Assembly: GCF_016907735.1 (NCBI RefSeq)
Contig: NZ_JAFBCP010000001.1
Coordinates: forward strand, 434,001-498,000
Direction of reading: 5' to 3'
DNA length: 64,000 nucleotides
Source: Brevibacterium paucivorans
Lineage (GTDB): Bacteria > Actinomycetota > Actinomycetes > Actinomycetales > Brevibacteriaceae
Position 1 is the stretch's first letter, and every line of letters starts with the position of its first letter. A program made the position numbers and the translations under genes. Positions 25,658 through 35,500 of the stretch are shown one piece after another. Under the pieces are notes generated by a model that saw nothing but the letters and a program-made list of their open reading frames with translations, made no database searches and had not been told where the DNA came from.

Positions 25658-26530
25658 ATGAAGGCTTCCACGAAACTTCTTGTTGCATCACTCTCACTCC
25701 CCCTCATCGCTGGGGCGGGTGCAGCCGTGTTGCGCATGCAGTCAAACCGGATGCGTAAACTCTTCGAGCGCGACCTCAACCTGCCTGGCGAAGACATCGC
25801 TATGACGATCGGCCCAGACGACTCGTCAGCGGAAGCCGGAACGACCTCGGCGCCCTTAGACACACATTCCGAAGACCTACCCGCTTTGGTAGTGGTTGGT
25901 GATTCGTGGATCGCGAAGATGGGCCGAGGTGCCCCGTCCCCAGCCGTCCTCATGGGCCGAGGTCTTTCTGCGTTGCTAGGTCAACGCGTCCGGGTGCGTG
26001 CCTGCACCCAGCCCGGGGCACGAGGCGAAGAGATGAGCGAACACATTTCGGCAGTGTTGGCTGATTCGCGGATGCGCCGTTCGCGTTCAGGCTCAGCCGG
26101 ACCGCGTTTTGCGGTTATTTCGATGGGTTCAGCGGACATTGTTCGCCCCAGCGTGTACCGGAGCGGTGTGGCTGTCTTTAGTCGCGCGCTGAACCGCCTA
26201 GAACGTGAAGGTGGGTACCGGGTTGTGGTTCTCACATGCCCTAACCTGGGATTGCTTCCGGGTGTTCGAAGGCCGTTGCGCACATTTCTCAGGCGATCCT
26301 CCCGCGTGGTGTCCGGATCGCAGTGGCTCATGGCGGTCAGTTCACACGCGCTACCTATTTCCCTGAACCAAGTCCTGTCGGGAACGTCGAGGGTCGGGTT
26401 GCTTGCCGATTCGCGTCGCAACCCTTCTCCCCTGGGATATAAGCAGATCGTGGCAGCTGTCCTGGCGCGCATCGCAGCCGATCTCGATTCACACATTGTG
26501 TCCACACCCGACTCCGAGGAGCACAGATGA
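25658..26530 (+). CDS. SGNH/GDSL-family hydrolase
   Basis: A 290-residue protein with an N-terminal hydrophobic segment (KLLVASLSLPLIAGAGAAVL), probably a membrane anchor. The SGNH core starts with block I VVVGDSWIAKMG (catalytic Ser), has block III-like ISMGSADIVRPS in place of the usual GxND, and ends with a block V-like DSRRNPSPLGYKQI, where the usual catalytic DxxHP is altered to D..xNP. The missing His raises doubt about activity. TAGACT is seven bases before ATG 25658. Its stop overlaps maf by ATGA. Confidence 0.8.
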   Translation: MKASTKLLVASLSLPLIAGAGAAVLRMQSNRMRKLFERDLNLPGEDIAMTIGPDDSSAEAGTTSAPLDTHSEDLPALVVVGDSWIAKMGRGAPSPAVLMGRGLSALLGQRVRVRACTQPGARGEEMSEHISAVLADSRMRRSRSGSAGPRFAVISMGSADIVRPSVYRSGVAVFSRALNRLEREGGYRVVVLTCPNLGLLPGVRRPLRTFLRRSSRVVSGSQWLMAVSSHALPISLNQVLSGTSRVGLLADSRRNPSPLGYKQIVAAVLARIAADLDSHIVSTPDSEEHR

Positions 26531-27201
26531 GCACCGTCATCACCGTCCTTGCCTCCAGTTCGCCCAGCAGGCTGTCGCTGTTACGGCAGGCGGGAATCGA
26601 GCCGGTTGTCATTCGCCCTGAAGTCGACGAGCACGCCGTTGTTGAGCGCGTTGCTCCGGGATCAGTCGTCGAAGAGGTGGCGCTCTTAGCCCAAACTAAA
26701 GCCAACGCGGTCATCAACGCCCTCGCCCAGGATCCGCATGAGGGGCTCATCGATTCGGCAGACACGTGCGTTCTGATCGCGTGCGATTCGCTCCTTGAGT
26801 TAGACGGTGAAGCTGTGGGCAAGCCGGGTAACGCGCAGGCCACGACCGAGGTGTGGAAACGTTTGCGTGGAAAGTCGGCTGTTCTTCACTCCGGCCACTC
26901 AATAGCCCTGTTGCGCCGAGGGTCTTCGGGCTGGAGTCTTGTTGACCAGGAACATGCAGTGGGCTCTACGACGATTCGCACCGCTCACATCAGCGACGAA
27001 GAAATCGCGGCATACTGCGAAACGGGCGAACCATTCCACGTGGCTGGTGCCCTCACGATCGACGGGTACGGCTCTGCTTTTGTTGAAGCGCTTGAAGGTG
27101 ACCACACGAACGTCATTGGGCTGAGTATTCCACTCGCACGCACCCTGGTCACCAAACTGGGTGTCGCCTGGCCAGCTTTGTGGAAAATAACTCCCGCGTA
27201 G
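26527..27201 (+). CDS. maf: Maf-family nucleotide pyrophosphatase
   Basis: A 224-residue Maf protein, a house-cleaning dTTP/UTP- or m7GTP-type pyrophosphatase. Conserved elements are LASSSPSRLSLL, RPEVDEHAVVERV, a CDSLLELDGEAVGKPG block (catalytic Asp region) and AYCETGEPFHVAGALTIDGYG. It is translationally coupled to the SGNH gene. In mycobacteria maf also neighbours the accA3 gene. Confidence 0.93.
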   Translation: MSTVITVLASSSPSRLSLLRQAGIEPVVIRPEVDEHAVVERVAPGSVVEEVALLAQTKANAVINALAQDPHEGLIDSADTCVLIACDSLLELDGEAVGKPGNAQATTEVWKRLRGKSAVLHSGHSIALLRRGSSGWSLVDQEHAVGSTTIRTAHISDEEIAAYCETGEPFHVAGALTIDGYGSAFVEALEGDHTNVIGLSIPLARTLVTKLGVAWPALWKITPA

Positions 27202-27254
27202 TTTTGTAGCGTGTCTACAAAAGATTTGGAGCTAGTAGCGAGCTCTCATAGATT
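27202..27254 (+). promoter_or_regulatory. promoter and palindrome upstream of the biotin carboxylase gene
   Basis: Immediately after the maf stop is an exact inverted repeat TTTTGTAG (27202-27209), five bases, CTACAAAA (27215-27222). Just downstream are a -35-like TTGGAG (27226-27231) and a -10-like TAGATT (27249-27254), 17 bases apart. There is no T-run after the palindrome, so an upstream regulator site is more likely than a terminator. Confidence 0.5.
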
Positions 27255-27286
27255 TGCTTCGTCAGATTTTCGTGACGGGAGATTGA

Positions 27287-29029
27287 ATGAGCGCCCAGTT
27301 TTCAAAGGTTCTTATCGCCAACCGCGGTGAGATCGCACTACGCATCGTTCGTGCATGCCGTGACCTTGGACTGCAGTCGGTTGCCGTATACACCAGCACT
27401 GAGTCCAACGCCGATTTTGTCCGGTTCGCCGATGACGCGTGGTTGCTCCCAGGAACCGGTGCGGCCACGACGTACCTGGACATGCGGGCGCTTATCGACA
27501 TCGCTCACCGCGCCGGCGCTCAAGCTATCCACCCCGGATACGGTTACCTTGCCGAAAGCCCTGAGTTCGCACGTGCCGTAACCGAGGCCGGACTCACATG
27601 GATCGGTCCCGCTCCAGAGGCGTTGGAAGCGTTGGGCGACAAGGCAGGGGCTCGCACTGTTGCCGAAGCCGTGGGCGCCCCTACCACACCAGGATCAGGG
27701 CGTGCGGTCAAAGACATTGAAGACGCTCTCAACATTGCCGACACAATTGGTTACCCTGTCGCCGTCAAGGCTGTTCACGGCGGTGGTGGACGCGGATTCC
27801 GCACTGCCGCTAACCGAGAAGACCTCCCCACGGCTCTCGAATCCGCCAGCCGCGAAGCGGTTGCAGCCTTTGGCCGCGGCGAATGCCTGTTGGAAAAGCA
27901 GATCGTGCGACCACGCCACATTGAAACCCAGTGCCTGGCCGACTCACACGGCAACGTCGTCGTAGTTTCGACCCGCGACTGCTCGCTCCAGCGTCGTCAC
28001 CAAAAAGTCGTTGAAGAAGCCCCTGCACCGTTCTTGACCGATGAGCAGAACCAGATTCTTGTTGATGCGTCCCAGAAGATCCTGTCCCACGTGGGATACA
28101 TTGGGGCAGCCACGTGCGAATTCCTTTTGGGCCAAGACGGCACCATCACCTTCATGGAGGCAAACGCCCGTATTCAGGTTGAGCACACGATCACGGAAGA
28201 AGTCACCGGGGTCGACCTGGTGGCGTGGCAACTTAAAATTGCCTGTGGCGAGAAACTGCCTTCGTCTATGCCCGCTCCACGTGGCCACGCTTTCCAGTTC
28301 CGCATCAACGCGGAAAACCCTGCCAACCGTTTCATTCCAGCAACCGGTCGCATCGTTGAGCTCCACGAGCCAGCAGGGCCTGGTATTCGCATGGACTCCG
28401 GGGTTAAAGAAGGCACAACGGTAGGCACCGACTTCGATCCCATGCTTGCCAAGCTGATCGTGACAGGTGAAGACCGCGAACAGGCTCTTGCACGTGCTCG
28501 ACGCGCACTCGACGAATACATTCTCAACGGCGTAGCCACGCTGCTCCCCCTGCACCGCGAACTCGTGCGGACACCAGCGTTTACCACCGACTTTTCGGTG
28601 TACACGCTGTGGCTAGAACAAGAGTTCATGCCATCGTTCTCAGCGCCGCAAGAACTCACGGCAGAGACCAGCCCCGAAGACACCACCACCGACGTTGTGG
28701 TGGAAGTCGACGGTCACCGCCTCACCGTGAAGGTCCCTGCAAGCCTGACAACCGGCGGACAACAGACCAAGGTGAAACCACCTCGGCGACGGAAAACCAG
28801 CCGCGTTTCTACCGACTCAGGTGACCTGACTGCTCCCATGCAGGGGACGATCGTGACGGTGGACGTTCAGCCCGGTGACACCGTCAACGAAGGTGACCGC
28901 TTGGCAGTCATCGAAGCCATGAAGATGGAACAGCCGCTCACTGCCACTCGCACCGCCACCGTAAGCGAGGTATGCGTGGAAGCTGGTTCGGCAGTGAAGT
29001 CCGGAACGCCTCTAGTGAAGTTCCAGTAG
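27287..29029 (+). CDS. accA3: acyl-CoA carboxylase alpha subunit (biotin carboxylase + BCCP)
   Basis: A 580-residue fused biotin carboxylase/biotin carboxyl carrier protein of actinobacterial acetyl/propionyl-CoA carboxylases, supplying malonyl-CoA and methylmalonyl-CoA. The biotin carboxylase part has KVLIANRGEIALRIVRACRD, HPGYGYLAES, the glycine-rich VKAVHGGGGRGFR ATP loop, TFMEANARIQVEHTITEE (family consensus is MEMN.R) and FRINAENP. The BCCP domain ends with the biotinyl-lysine motif VIEAMKMEQPL near residue 545. The start is ATG 27287 with GGGAG upstream. A strong terminator follows. Confidence 0.93.
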   Translation: MSAQFSKVLIANRGEIALRIVRACRDLGLQSVAVYTSTESNADFVRFADDAWLLPGTGAATTYLDMRALIDIAHRAGAQAIHPGYGYLAESPEFARAVTEAGLTWIGPAPEALEALGDKAGARTVAEAVGAPTTPGSGRAVKDIEDALNIADTIGYPVAVKAVHGGGGRGFRTAANREDLPTALESASREAVAAFGRGECLLEKQIVRPRHIETQCLADSHGNVVVVSTRDCSLQRRHQKVVEEAPAPFLTDEQNQILVDASQKILSHVGYIGAATCEFLLGQDGTITFMEANARIQVEHTITEEVTGVDLVAWQLKIACGEKLPSSMPAPRGHAFQFRINAENPANRFIPATGRIVELHEPAGPGIRMDSGVKEGTTVGTDFDPMLAKLIVTGEDREQALARARRALDEYILNGVATLLPLHRELVRTPAFTTDFSVYTLWLEQEFMPSFSAPQELTAETSPEDTTTDVVVEVDGHRLTVKVPASLTTGGQQTKVKPPRRRKTSRVSTDSGDLTAPMQGTIVTVDVQPGDTVNEGDRLAVIEAMKMEQPLTATRTATVSEVCVEAGSAVKSGTPLVKFQ

Positions 29030-29037
29030 ACACAAAC

Positions 29038-29076
29038 AAAAGGTGGGGCTCGGAGTCGTTCCGAGCCCCACCTTTT
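29038..29076. terminator. bidirectional terminator, accA3/lpdA
   Basis: A long perfect stem, AAAAGGTGGGGCTCGGA (29038-29054) with its complement (29060-29076), loop GTCGT. A-rich left and T-rich right ends allow function for both convergent genes. Confidence 0.88.
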
Positions 29077-29087
29077 GTCTATGGCCT

Positions 29088-30518
29088 TTAGTCGCGGATT
29101 TCGCGTCGGTGGTGCAGACGACGTGCCGCTTCTGAGAGCGAACCACTCACCGACGGGTACACCATGAACGTGGACGACAACTGATCCACTGTTAAACGGT
29201 TCTCAACAGCCAAGGCGATAGGCGTGATGAGCTCGCTCGCCTTAGGACCAACGACCACACCACCCAGTACCGAACCGGATCCGCGGCGCGCAAACACCTT
29301 AATGAATCCTTCTTCGTTGCCCTGCATCTTGGCGCGTGGGTTCGTCGCCAGCGACACCATCGACCATTCGACATCGTGCCCCGAGGTCGCAAGATCAGCC
29401 TGCGTGAACCCGACTGTTGCGATTTCGGGAGCCGTGAACACGTTTGAGGCCACATTGCGCAGTTTCAGAGGAGCAACCGCATCACCCAAGGCGTGCGACA
29501 TGGCGATGCGTCCCTGCATAGCAGCAACGGATGCCAATGGGAACACGCTGGTGCAGTCACCGGCCGCGTAGATTCCCGGGACCGAGGTGCGAGACACCCC
29601 GTCAACCACGATGTGTCCGCTGTCCTCAACGTGGACCCCGGCTTCTTCCAGACCCAAGTCGGCCGTGTTCGGGATCGAACCCACAGCCATGAGGCAGTGG
29701 CTGGCGCGAACCTTACGACCGTCGGCCAAAACAACCTCGACACCGTCTTCAGTGCGCGTCACCGAGTCGGCACGCGAACGCGACAACACGTTCATTCCAC
29801 GGCGACGGAAAGCCGACTCAATTACCTCGGCGGCGTCTTCATCCTGCCCCGGAAGCACACGGTCACGGCTGGACACCAACGTCACTTCGCTACCCAGGGC
29901 CTTGTATGCGGACGCGAACTCAGCACCAGTGACACCTGAACCTACGACGACCAGATGTTCAGGCAGTTCCTGCAAGTCATACAGCTGAGTCCACGAAAGA
30001 ATCCGCTCACCGTCCGGCATTGCCGATGGAAGCTCACGCGGATGCGCTCCGACAGCTAGCAGAATGGTGTCGGCATTGAGTTCATACTCAGTGCCGTTGT
30101 TTTCCTTCACATGTACTTCAGAATCACTCGTGAGGCGTCCTTCACCGGAAATCACCTTCACGCCTTCGGATACCAGCGAGTCATGAATATCGCTCGCCTG
30201 CGCATTGGCCAGCTTCATGATGCGGCGGTTCATAGCAGCGAGGTCAACCCACACTTGGCCATTCTGGTCGGTCTCTCCGTCGCCCACTCGCAACCCAAGT
30301 TGCGAAGACTCGGTGAAGTCAACCATGACCTCGGCGGTTGCAATCAAGGACTTAGACGGCACCACGTCAGTGAGAACAGCCGAACCACCCGTGTGGTTCT
30401 TCTCGATGAGCATGACGTCGGCACCAGAACGAGCGGCAACCAGAGCGGCCTCGTACCCGCCCGGGCCTCCACCAATAATGACGACACGGTTTTGCGAGGG
30501 GTCAAGAACGTTTTTCAC
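29088..30518 (-). CDS. lpdA: LpdA-type flavoprotein (NAD(P)H-quinone reductase)
   Basis: A 476-residue flavoprotein of the pyridine nucleotide-disulfide reductase fold: FAD site VVIIGGGPGGYEAALVAARSG, NAD site VVVGSGVTGAEFASAY, second FAD motif IYAAGDCTSVFPLASVA and a dimerisation domain. The redox CxxxxC is absent: the region reads GGSAVLTDVVPSKSL without any cysteine. This resembles mycobacterial Rv3303c LpdA, which works as a quinone reductase and not as lipoamide dehydrogenase. The final HP.lSE element reads YPSVSGSLSEAARR, losing the catalytic His. The start is GTG 30518. Confidence 0.88.
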   Translation of the reverse strand: MKNVLDPSQNRVVIIGGGPGGYEAALVAARSGADVMLIEKNHTGGSAVLTDVVPSKSLIATAEVMVDFTESSQLGLRVGDGETDQNGQVWVDLAAMNRRIMKLANAQASDIHDSLVSEGVKVISGEGRLTSDSEVHVKENNGTEYELNADTILLAVGAHPRELPSAMPDGERILSWTQLYDLQELPEHLVVVGSGVTGAEFASAYKALGSEVTLVSSRDRVLPGQDEDAAEVIESAFRRRGMNVLSRSRADSVTRTEDGVEVVLADGRKVRASHCLMAVGSIPNTADLGLEEAGVHVEDSGHIVVDGVSRTSVPGIYAAGDCTSVFPLASVAAMQGRIAMSHALGDAVAPLKLRNVASNVFTAPEIATVGFTQADLATSGHDVEWSMVSLATNPRAKMQGNEEGFIKVFARRGSGSVLGGVVVGPKASELITPIALAVENRLTVDQLSSTFMVYPSVSGSLSEAARRLHHRREIRD

Positions 30519-30626
30519 GTTTCCATTGTGTCAGTCAATGTGACTATTCCAAAGAGCAGGGCTACTCTTAAAGAGTCGAAGGCGATTCAAAGGCACGCTT
30601 GGGCATTATGCGCAAGAGTTTTGTGC

Positions 30627-30642
30627 TGTCAGAAATTTCACA
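30627..30642. promoter_or_regulatory. CRP-like site upstream of whiB1
   Basis: TGTCA (30627-30631), six bases, TCACA (30638-30642) differs by one base from the CRP consensus TGTGA-N6-TCACA. It lies 123 bases before whiB1. In M. tuberculosis whiB1 is controlled by the CRP homologue Rv3676 from the same kind of sites. No other gene is seen in the 246-base spacer 30519-30764. Confidence 0.5.
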
Positions 30643-30764
30643 CCACGGACCCCTTGTATCAAACTTGCCATTGTGTGAATCTTAGGTTAACCGAAATTTT
30701 CTTCCCGTCCCGTGCACGCCGATCCATTCGCAATATGCACGTGGAAAACCTGAGAAAGGACACC

Positions 30765-31013
30765 ATGGACTGGCGTCACCGTGCAGCTTGCCTCAACGAG
30801 GACCCTGAACTTTTCTTTCCCATCGGCAACACCGGCCCAGCCCTCCTCCAAATCGAAGAAGCCAAAAGCGTATGCCACCGTTGTGAGGTTGCAGAAACGT
30901 GCCTCCAGTGGGCACTTGAAACCGGACAAGACGCCGGCGTCTGGGGTGGCTTGAGCGAAGACGAACGTCGTGCTCTCAAGCGTCGCGCCGCCCGCGCACG
31001 TCGCGCGGGCTAA
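30765..31013 (+). CDS. whiB1: WhiB1-type Fe-S transcription factor
   Basis: An 82-residue WhiB protein starting MDWRHRAACL at ATG 30765 with GAGAAAGGA at 30752-30760. The four cluster cysteines are in AACL, VCHRCEV and ETCL; GVWGGLSEDERR is the G(V/I)WGG turn, followed by the basic KRRAARARRA DNA-contact tail. The sequence LNEDPELFFPIGNTGPALLQIEEAK matches WhiB1, an essential NO-responsive regulator that binds sigma A. Longer in-frame reading upstream is not coding-like. As in mycobacteria it is followed by convergent pdtaS. Confidence 0.95.
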   Translation: MDWRHRAACLNEDPELFFPIGNTGPALLQIEEAKSVCHRCEVAETCLQWALETGQDAGVWGGLSEDERRALKRRAARARRAG

Positions 31014-31033
31014 CGACGCCGAATGAGTGTGGT

Positions 31034-32500
31034 TTAGGTTCCCGATCTCAGCGGGAAGTCCAAAACCACCTCGGTACCCCCACCTTCACGGGGGCGCCAC
31101 TCAATCGTTCCGTCCAAGTCAGTTGTGACCAGAGTCTTCACGATCTGAGTGCCCAAGCCGGTTCCCGGAACCGCATTGTCGCCGATTCCGATTCCGTTAT
31201 CTGCAATGACGACTTCAAGCCGGCCCTCGTACCTGCGTGAACGGATCCACACATTTCCATGAACGTGCTCGTCGTCTTCCTCGCTTGCAAATCCGTGCTC
31301 GATAGCATTCGTGACAAGTTCGGTCACAGCCAAAGCTAGCGACGTAGCATCAGCAGAGGAAATCGTTCCGATCTGGCCGTCCTGCTCAAGCTCAATGTGC
31401 TTGTTTGGGTTCGCCAAAGACGGCCCCAAACGCACACCCTTGCTAATGACTTCGTCGAAATCGACCTCGGGATCCACACCTTGGCTCAACACGTCATGCA
31501 CAACGGCGATCACCGAAACTCTGCGCATCGCTTCTTCCAAAGCCGACTGCGCCGCCGGTGACTCAACCCTGCGTTTTTGCAACCGCAAAAGTGCGGACAC
31601 GGTTTGGAGGTTGTTCTTCACCCGGTGGTGCATTTCCCGGATCATCGTGTCTCGCGACAACAGATCCCGCTCGCGCCGCCGGATCTCAGAAATATCTCGG
31701 ACCAGCAAGAGCGCCCCGGTTCGGTACTCTCCACGACGGAACGGAATGGACCGCAGGGCCACTGAAACCTTCTTCGACTCCAATTCCGTCCGCCAGGCAG
31801 CACGCCCAGTGAGAACCAGAGGAAGGATCTCGTCGACCGGTCGAAGCTTCGACATAAGATCCGACATCAGTTCCGCAAGATACCGACCCTCAATCTCGCC
31901 CTTGTAACCCAGGCGGTACAAGACCGAAATCGCATTAGGTGACGCATACCGGACGCGCCCCTCACGGTTCAGCACGAGCATGCCATCACCCACGCGAGGC
32001 TCACCACGGCGCACACCTGAAGGGGCCTCCATATCAGGGAAATACCCTTCAGCGATCATCGACAAGAGCATCACGCCTGCCGAACGATAATTACGCTCCA
32101 TCCTCGAGTAGTTAGCCTTGCGTTCCACATCCGAATGGATGGTGAGAACCGCAATTACGCGACCGGTACGCACAACTGGAACGGCCTCGGCCCCTTGCAG
32201 CAAACCGTCTTTGGCAGTCGACTGGCAGGTTTTCGCATTGTCCATCGCTTCGGAAATCAGCGCCTGCTCGTCATCGTTTGCTACCGTGCCGATCTCGTCG
32301 TGCGGGTACACGGTGGATCCCGTGTTGGGCCGGCAATGCGCAACAACAGTAAACGCTTCGTCCACTTTCACCCACAAGACGAGGTCGGCGAAGGCGAGGT
32401 CAGCGATCATCTGCCAGTCTTCGACCAGCCGATGCAACCACTCGATGTCGTCTTCGTCAGTGAATCCCTTGCTGGTCAGCAGATCAGCAAACGCGCTCAT
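31034..32500 (-). CDS. pdtaS: PdtaS-type sensor histidine kinase
   Basis: A 488-residue soluble histidine kinase. It has an N-terminal GAF-like domain (about 1-150), a PAS-like domain (GMLVLNREGRVRYASPNAIS, to about 290), a HisKA_2 dimerisation domain with the phospho-acceptor block MIREMHHRVKNNLQTVSALL, and an HWE/HATPase_c domain (VTELVTNAIEHGF, IADNGIGIG, GLGTQIV). It fits mycobacterial PdtaS, which signals to the antiterminator PdtaR and senses copper and NO. PdtaR is not in this window. ATG 32500 (or TTG 32503) is 3 bases from the gdh stop, so it is probably transcribed with gdh. Confidence 0.9.
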   Translation of the reverse strand: MSAFADLLTSKGFTDEDDIEWLHRLVEDWQMIADLAFADLVLWVKVDEAFTVVAHCRPNTGSTVYPHDEIGTVANDDEQALISEAMDNAKTCQSTAKDGLLQGAEAVPVVRTGRVIAVLTIHSDVERKANYSRMERNYRSAGVMLLSMIAEGYFPDMEAPSGVRRGEPRVGDGMLVLNREGRVRYASPNAISVLYRLGYKGEIEGRYLAELMSDLMSKLRPVDEILPLVLTGRAAWRTELESKKVSVALRSIPFRRGEYRTGALLLVRDISEIRRRERDLLSRDTMIREMHHRVKNNLQTVSALLRLQKRRVESPAAQSALEEAMRRVSVIAVVHDVLSQGVDPEVDFDEVISKGVRLGPSLANPNKHIELEQDGQIGTISSADATSLALAVTELVTNAIEHGFASEEDDEHVHGNVWIRSRRYEGRLEVVIADNGIGIGDNAVPGTGLGTQIVKTLVTTDLDGTIEWRPREGGGTEVVLDFPLRSGT

Positions 32501-32503
32501 CAA

Positions 32504-35500
32504 CTAGTCCAATTGGGATTGGTACACGGTCGAACGTACCAGCGAACGGATCATCCGCAACAGCACCGACAGAGGCGCTTGGTCAACATGTTCAAGCGAC
32601 AGGACCTCATCAGCTGTTTCGCGAACCTTCCGCAAGGACGTTTCGTTGTGTACCTGCCATTGAGCAAGTCGATCGTCGGAACGATCCTGAGCGGTGACCT
32701 TATCCGACTGTGTAGAGCTCAGAACCGCATCCACGATCGCAGCGGCCGCCTGGTAGTAGTCATCGCGAAGCGCTCCGCGAGCCAATGCGGTCCAACGCGA
32801 CGAGCGATCCAGAGCACCGATGTTTTCCAAGATCTTGACCCCGTGGATCAGCTCAGTCACACCGAAGTAGATTTCGGCCACTTCATCAGCATCCGTCTCC
32901 GACGTAGCCGCAAGCTGTGCAACAGTAAGCAACGCGTACTCGTCGAGCATTCCCGCAGCACGGTACGACAAGTCGGTGGGGACTCCGCGACGCACAAAGT
33001 CGCCGACTCGGCCCTCGAGCTTGTCGCGGTCGCCTCCACGTACCAAGGTCGGCAGTTGCGGACGCAGTTCTGTAATCGTTGGTCGGTAACGCTCGATCTC
33101 GTCTTCGACCACGAAGAAGTCTGGTGCCTGGTTGACGAACCACCGCGAAGCACGGTCAAGCAGACGAATGTAGTTGTTCTGCAGGGCAACCTGCGTATCG
33201 GTGTCGACCTTGTTGTCCAGAGCGAAAATTTCTTGGAAGTGTTCCTCGAGGTCGAACACTTCACTCACCGTAGTAAACACGCGAGCGATGTGCGGAATCG
33301 AGGCCCCTGTCTCTTCCACAAGGCGGAAGATATAGGTCAGACCACCTCGGTCAACCATGCGGTTAACCAGGCGCGCAGTTGCAATTTCACGGAACAACGG
33401 GTGCGCTGTGAGCTGGTCGCCGTACTTCTCTGTCAGTGTCTGAGGGAAGTACTGCAGGACATGCTTCTTCATGAACGGTTCGTCTGGAACGTCCGATTCG
33501 AGAATCGCATCGGCCGCGTTCATCTTCACGTACGCAAGCAAAACAGCCAGTTCAGGCGAGGTAAGACCCACTCCGCGTTCTGACACGCGCTTGTTGAGTT
33601 CCTTGCTGGTTGGCAAGAATTCAACCGCCCTATCCAGGTGTTGATGGCTTTCCAGGTACTTCATCATGCGGCTGAGGGTTCCGTTCAGACGCAGGCTGTT
33701 GCTCCGCGCCTCGCCCATGGCCGCGTTCTGTGTGTAGTTGTTTGACAGAACCAGATCGGCGACTTCGCCAGTCATCGACTCCAAGACATTCACGCGTTCG
33801 TCTGCAGGGAAGTGCCCGTGCTCAATCAGCGTGGACAACAGAAGCTTAATGTTGACTTCATGGTCAGATGAGTCCACACCGGCCGAGTTGTCCACAGCGT
33901 CCGTGTTGATCTTCTGACCGTTCAACGCAGCTTCAATACGACCCAGCTGAGTCACACCGAGGTTTCCACCTTCGCCCACTACCCGGGCACGAAGGTCTGC
34001 TCCGTTGACACGAACCGAGTCGTTCGCTTTGTCACCCACTTGTGCGTGAGTTTCGTCCTGGGACTTGATGTACGTACCGATTCCGCCGTTGTACACGAGG
34101 TCAACTGGTGCGCACAGAATTGCACGAATCAGTTCAGGCGCCGTGTAAGAACCTGCCCGCATTCCCAAAGCTTCAGCTGCTTCGGGCGACACTTCGATCG
34201 ACTTTGCTGACCGCGAGAAAACCCCACCGCCGGCCGAAATCAGGTCACGGTTGTAGTCCTGCCAGCTGGAGCGTGGCAGCTCAAACAAGCGCTTGCGTTC
34301 CTGATACGACGTGGCCGCGTCAGGATACGGGTCGATGAAGATGTCACGGTGGTCGAACGCAGCTACCAAACGGATGTGTTCGGAGCGCAACATACCGTTA
34401 CCGAACACGTCACCGCTCATGTCACCGATACCAACGGCCGTGAAGTCGTCGGTAGCAGTGTTGACACCCAGTTCACGGAAGTGACGTTCAACCGACTTCC
34501 ACGCACCTCGGGACGTAATCGCCATCGCCTTGTGGTCGTAACCCGTGGAACCACCAGAAGCGAAAGCGTCCTGTAGCCAGAAGCCACGGTCAACAGCGAT
34601 CTTGTTCGCAACGTCCGAGAACCGCGCTGTCCCCTTGTCGGCTGCGACAACCAGGTACGTGTCGTCTTCGTCGTAGCGAACCGTGCGCTCAGGGTACACG
34701 GTCTTTTGCTGGCCGTCTTCGACTACCAAGTTGTCTGTAACGTCCAGCAACGCGTTGATGAACACTTCATACGCAGCCTGTCCAGCTGCACCCCACGCTT
34801 CGCGATCCAGGGCTGGGTCCGGCAGACGCTTAGGGTAGAAACCACCCTTAGCTCCCGTAGGCACAATGAGCGCGTTCTTAACCATCTGAGCCTTAACCAA
34901 GCCCAGGACTTCGGTGCGGAAGTCATCGCGCCTGTCCGACCAGCGCAGACCACCACGAGCCACACGACCAAACCGCAAGTGAACACCTTCGACTTCCGGC
35001 GAGTACACGAACATTTCCAAAGCCGGACGAGGCTTGGGACTGAACTCGAGAAGCTCCGGCTTGATCTTGAAGACGTTTGCTCGTCGTGGTTGCCCGTTCT
35101 CATCACGCTGGAACACATTGGTGCGTACGGTAGCTGCGATCACCTCGGCGGTGGCACGCAAAATCCTGTCAGCGTCCAGGGAAGACACCTGCGCCAACGC
35201 CTCAAAAATTTCTTCTGTCTTCGATTCGACCGCACTCTCACGATCTCCAGTGAAGTCCGGGTCGAACTTGACGTTAAACAGCTCAACCAACAGACGCGAG
35301 ATCTCCGGGTGGCTGGAGTAGACGTCACCCATGTTCTTTTCGGACAAGGAGAAGCCACTCTGACGCAGGTAGTGCGAGAAACCACGCAACAACGCGACGT
35401 CTTGCCACGACAGACCAGCCACAATGAGCTTGTCCATACGACCGTGCTCGCGCTTACCCTGCCAGCCTGCCTTGAACGCGTCTTCAAAGCGCTCGAAGTC

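Noticed and set aside
29088..30518. Dihydrolipoamide dehydrogenase
   Set aside because: The redox-active cysteine pair and catalytic His region are missing, so the LpdA quinone reductase type is preferred.
30111..30764. Long in-frame extension upstream of whiB1
   Set aside because: It runs through the lpdA gene on the other strand; MDWRHRAACL with GAGAAAGGA is the clear start and the length then matches WhiB1.
32135..33583. 482-codon open frame on the plus strand opposite gdh
   Set aside because: It lies wholly antisense to a clear 1628-residue NAD-GDH, has no domain resemblance, and long antisense frames are expected in GC-rich DNA.
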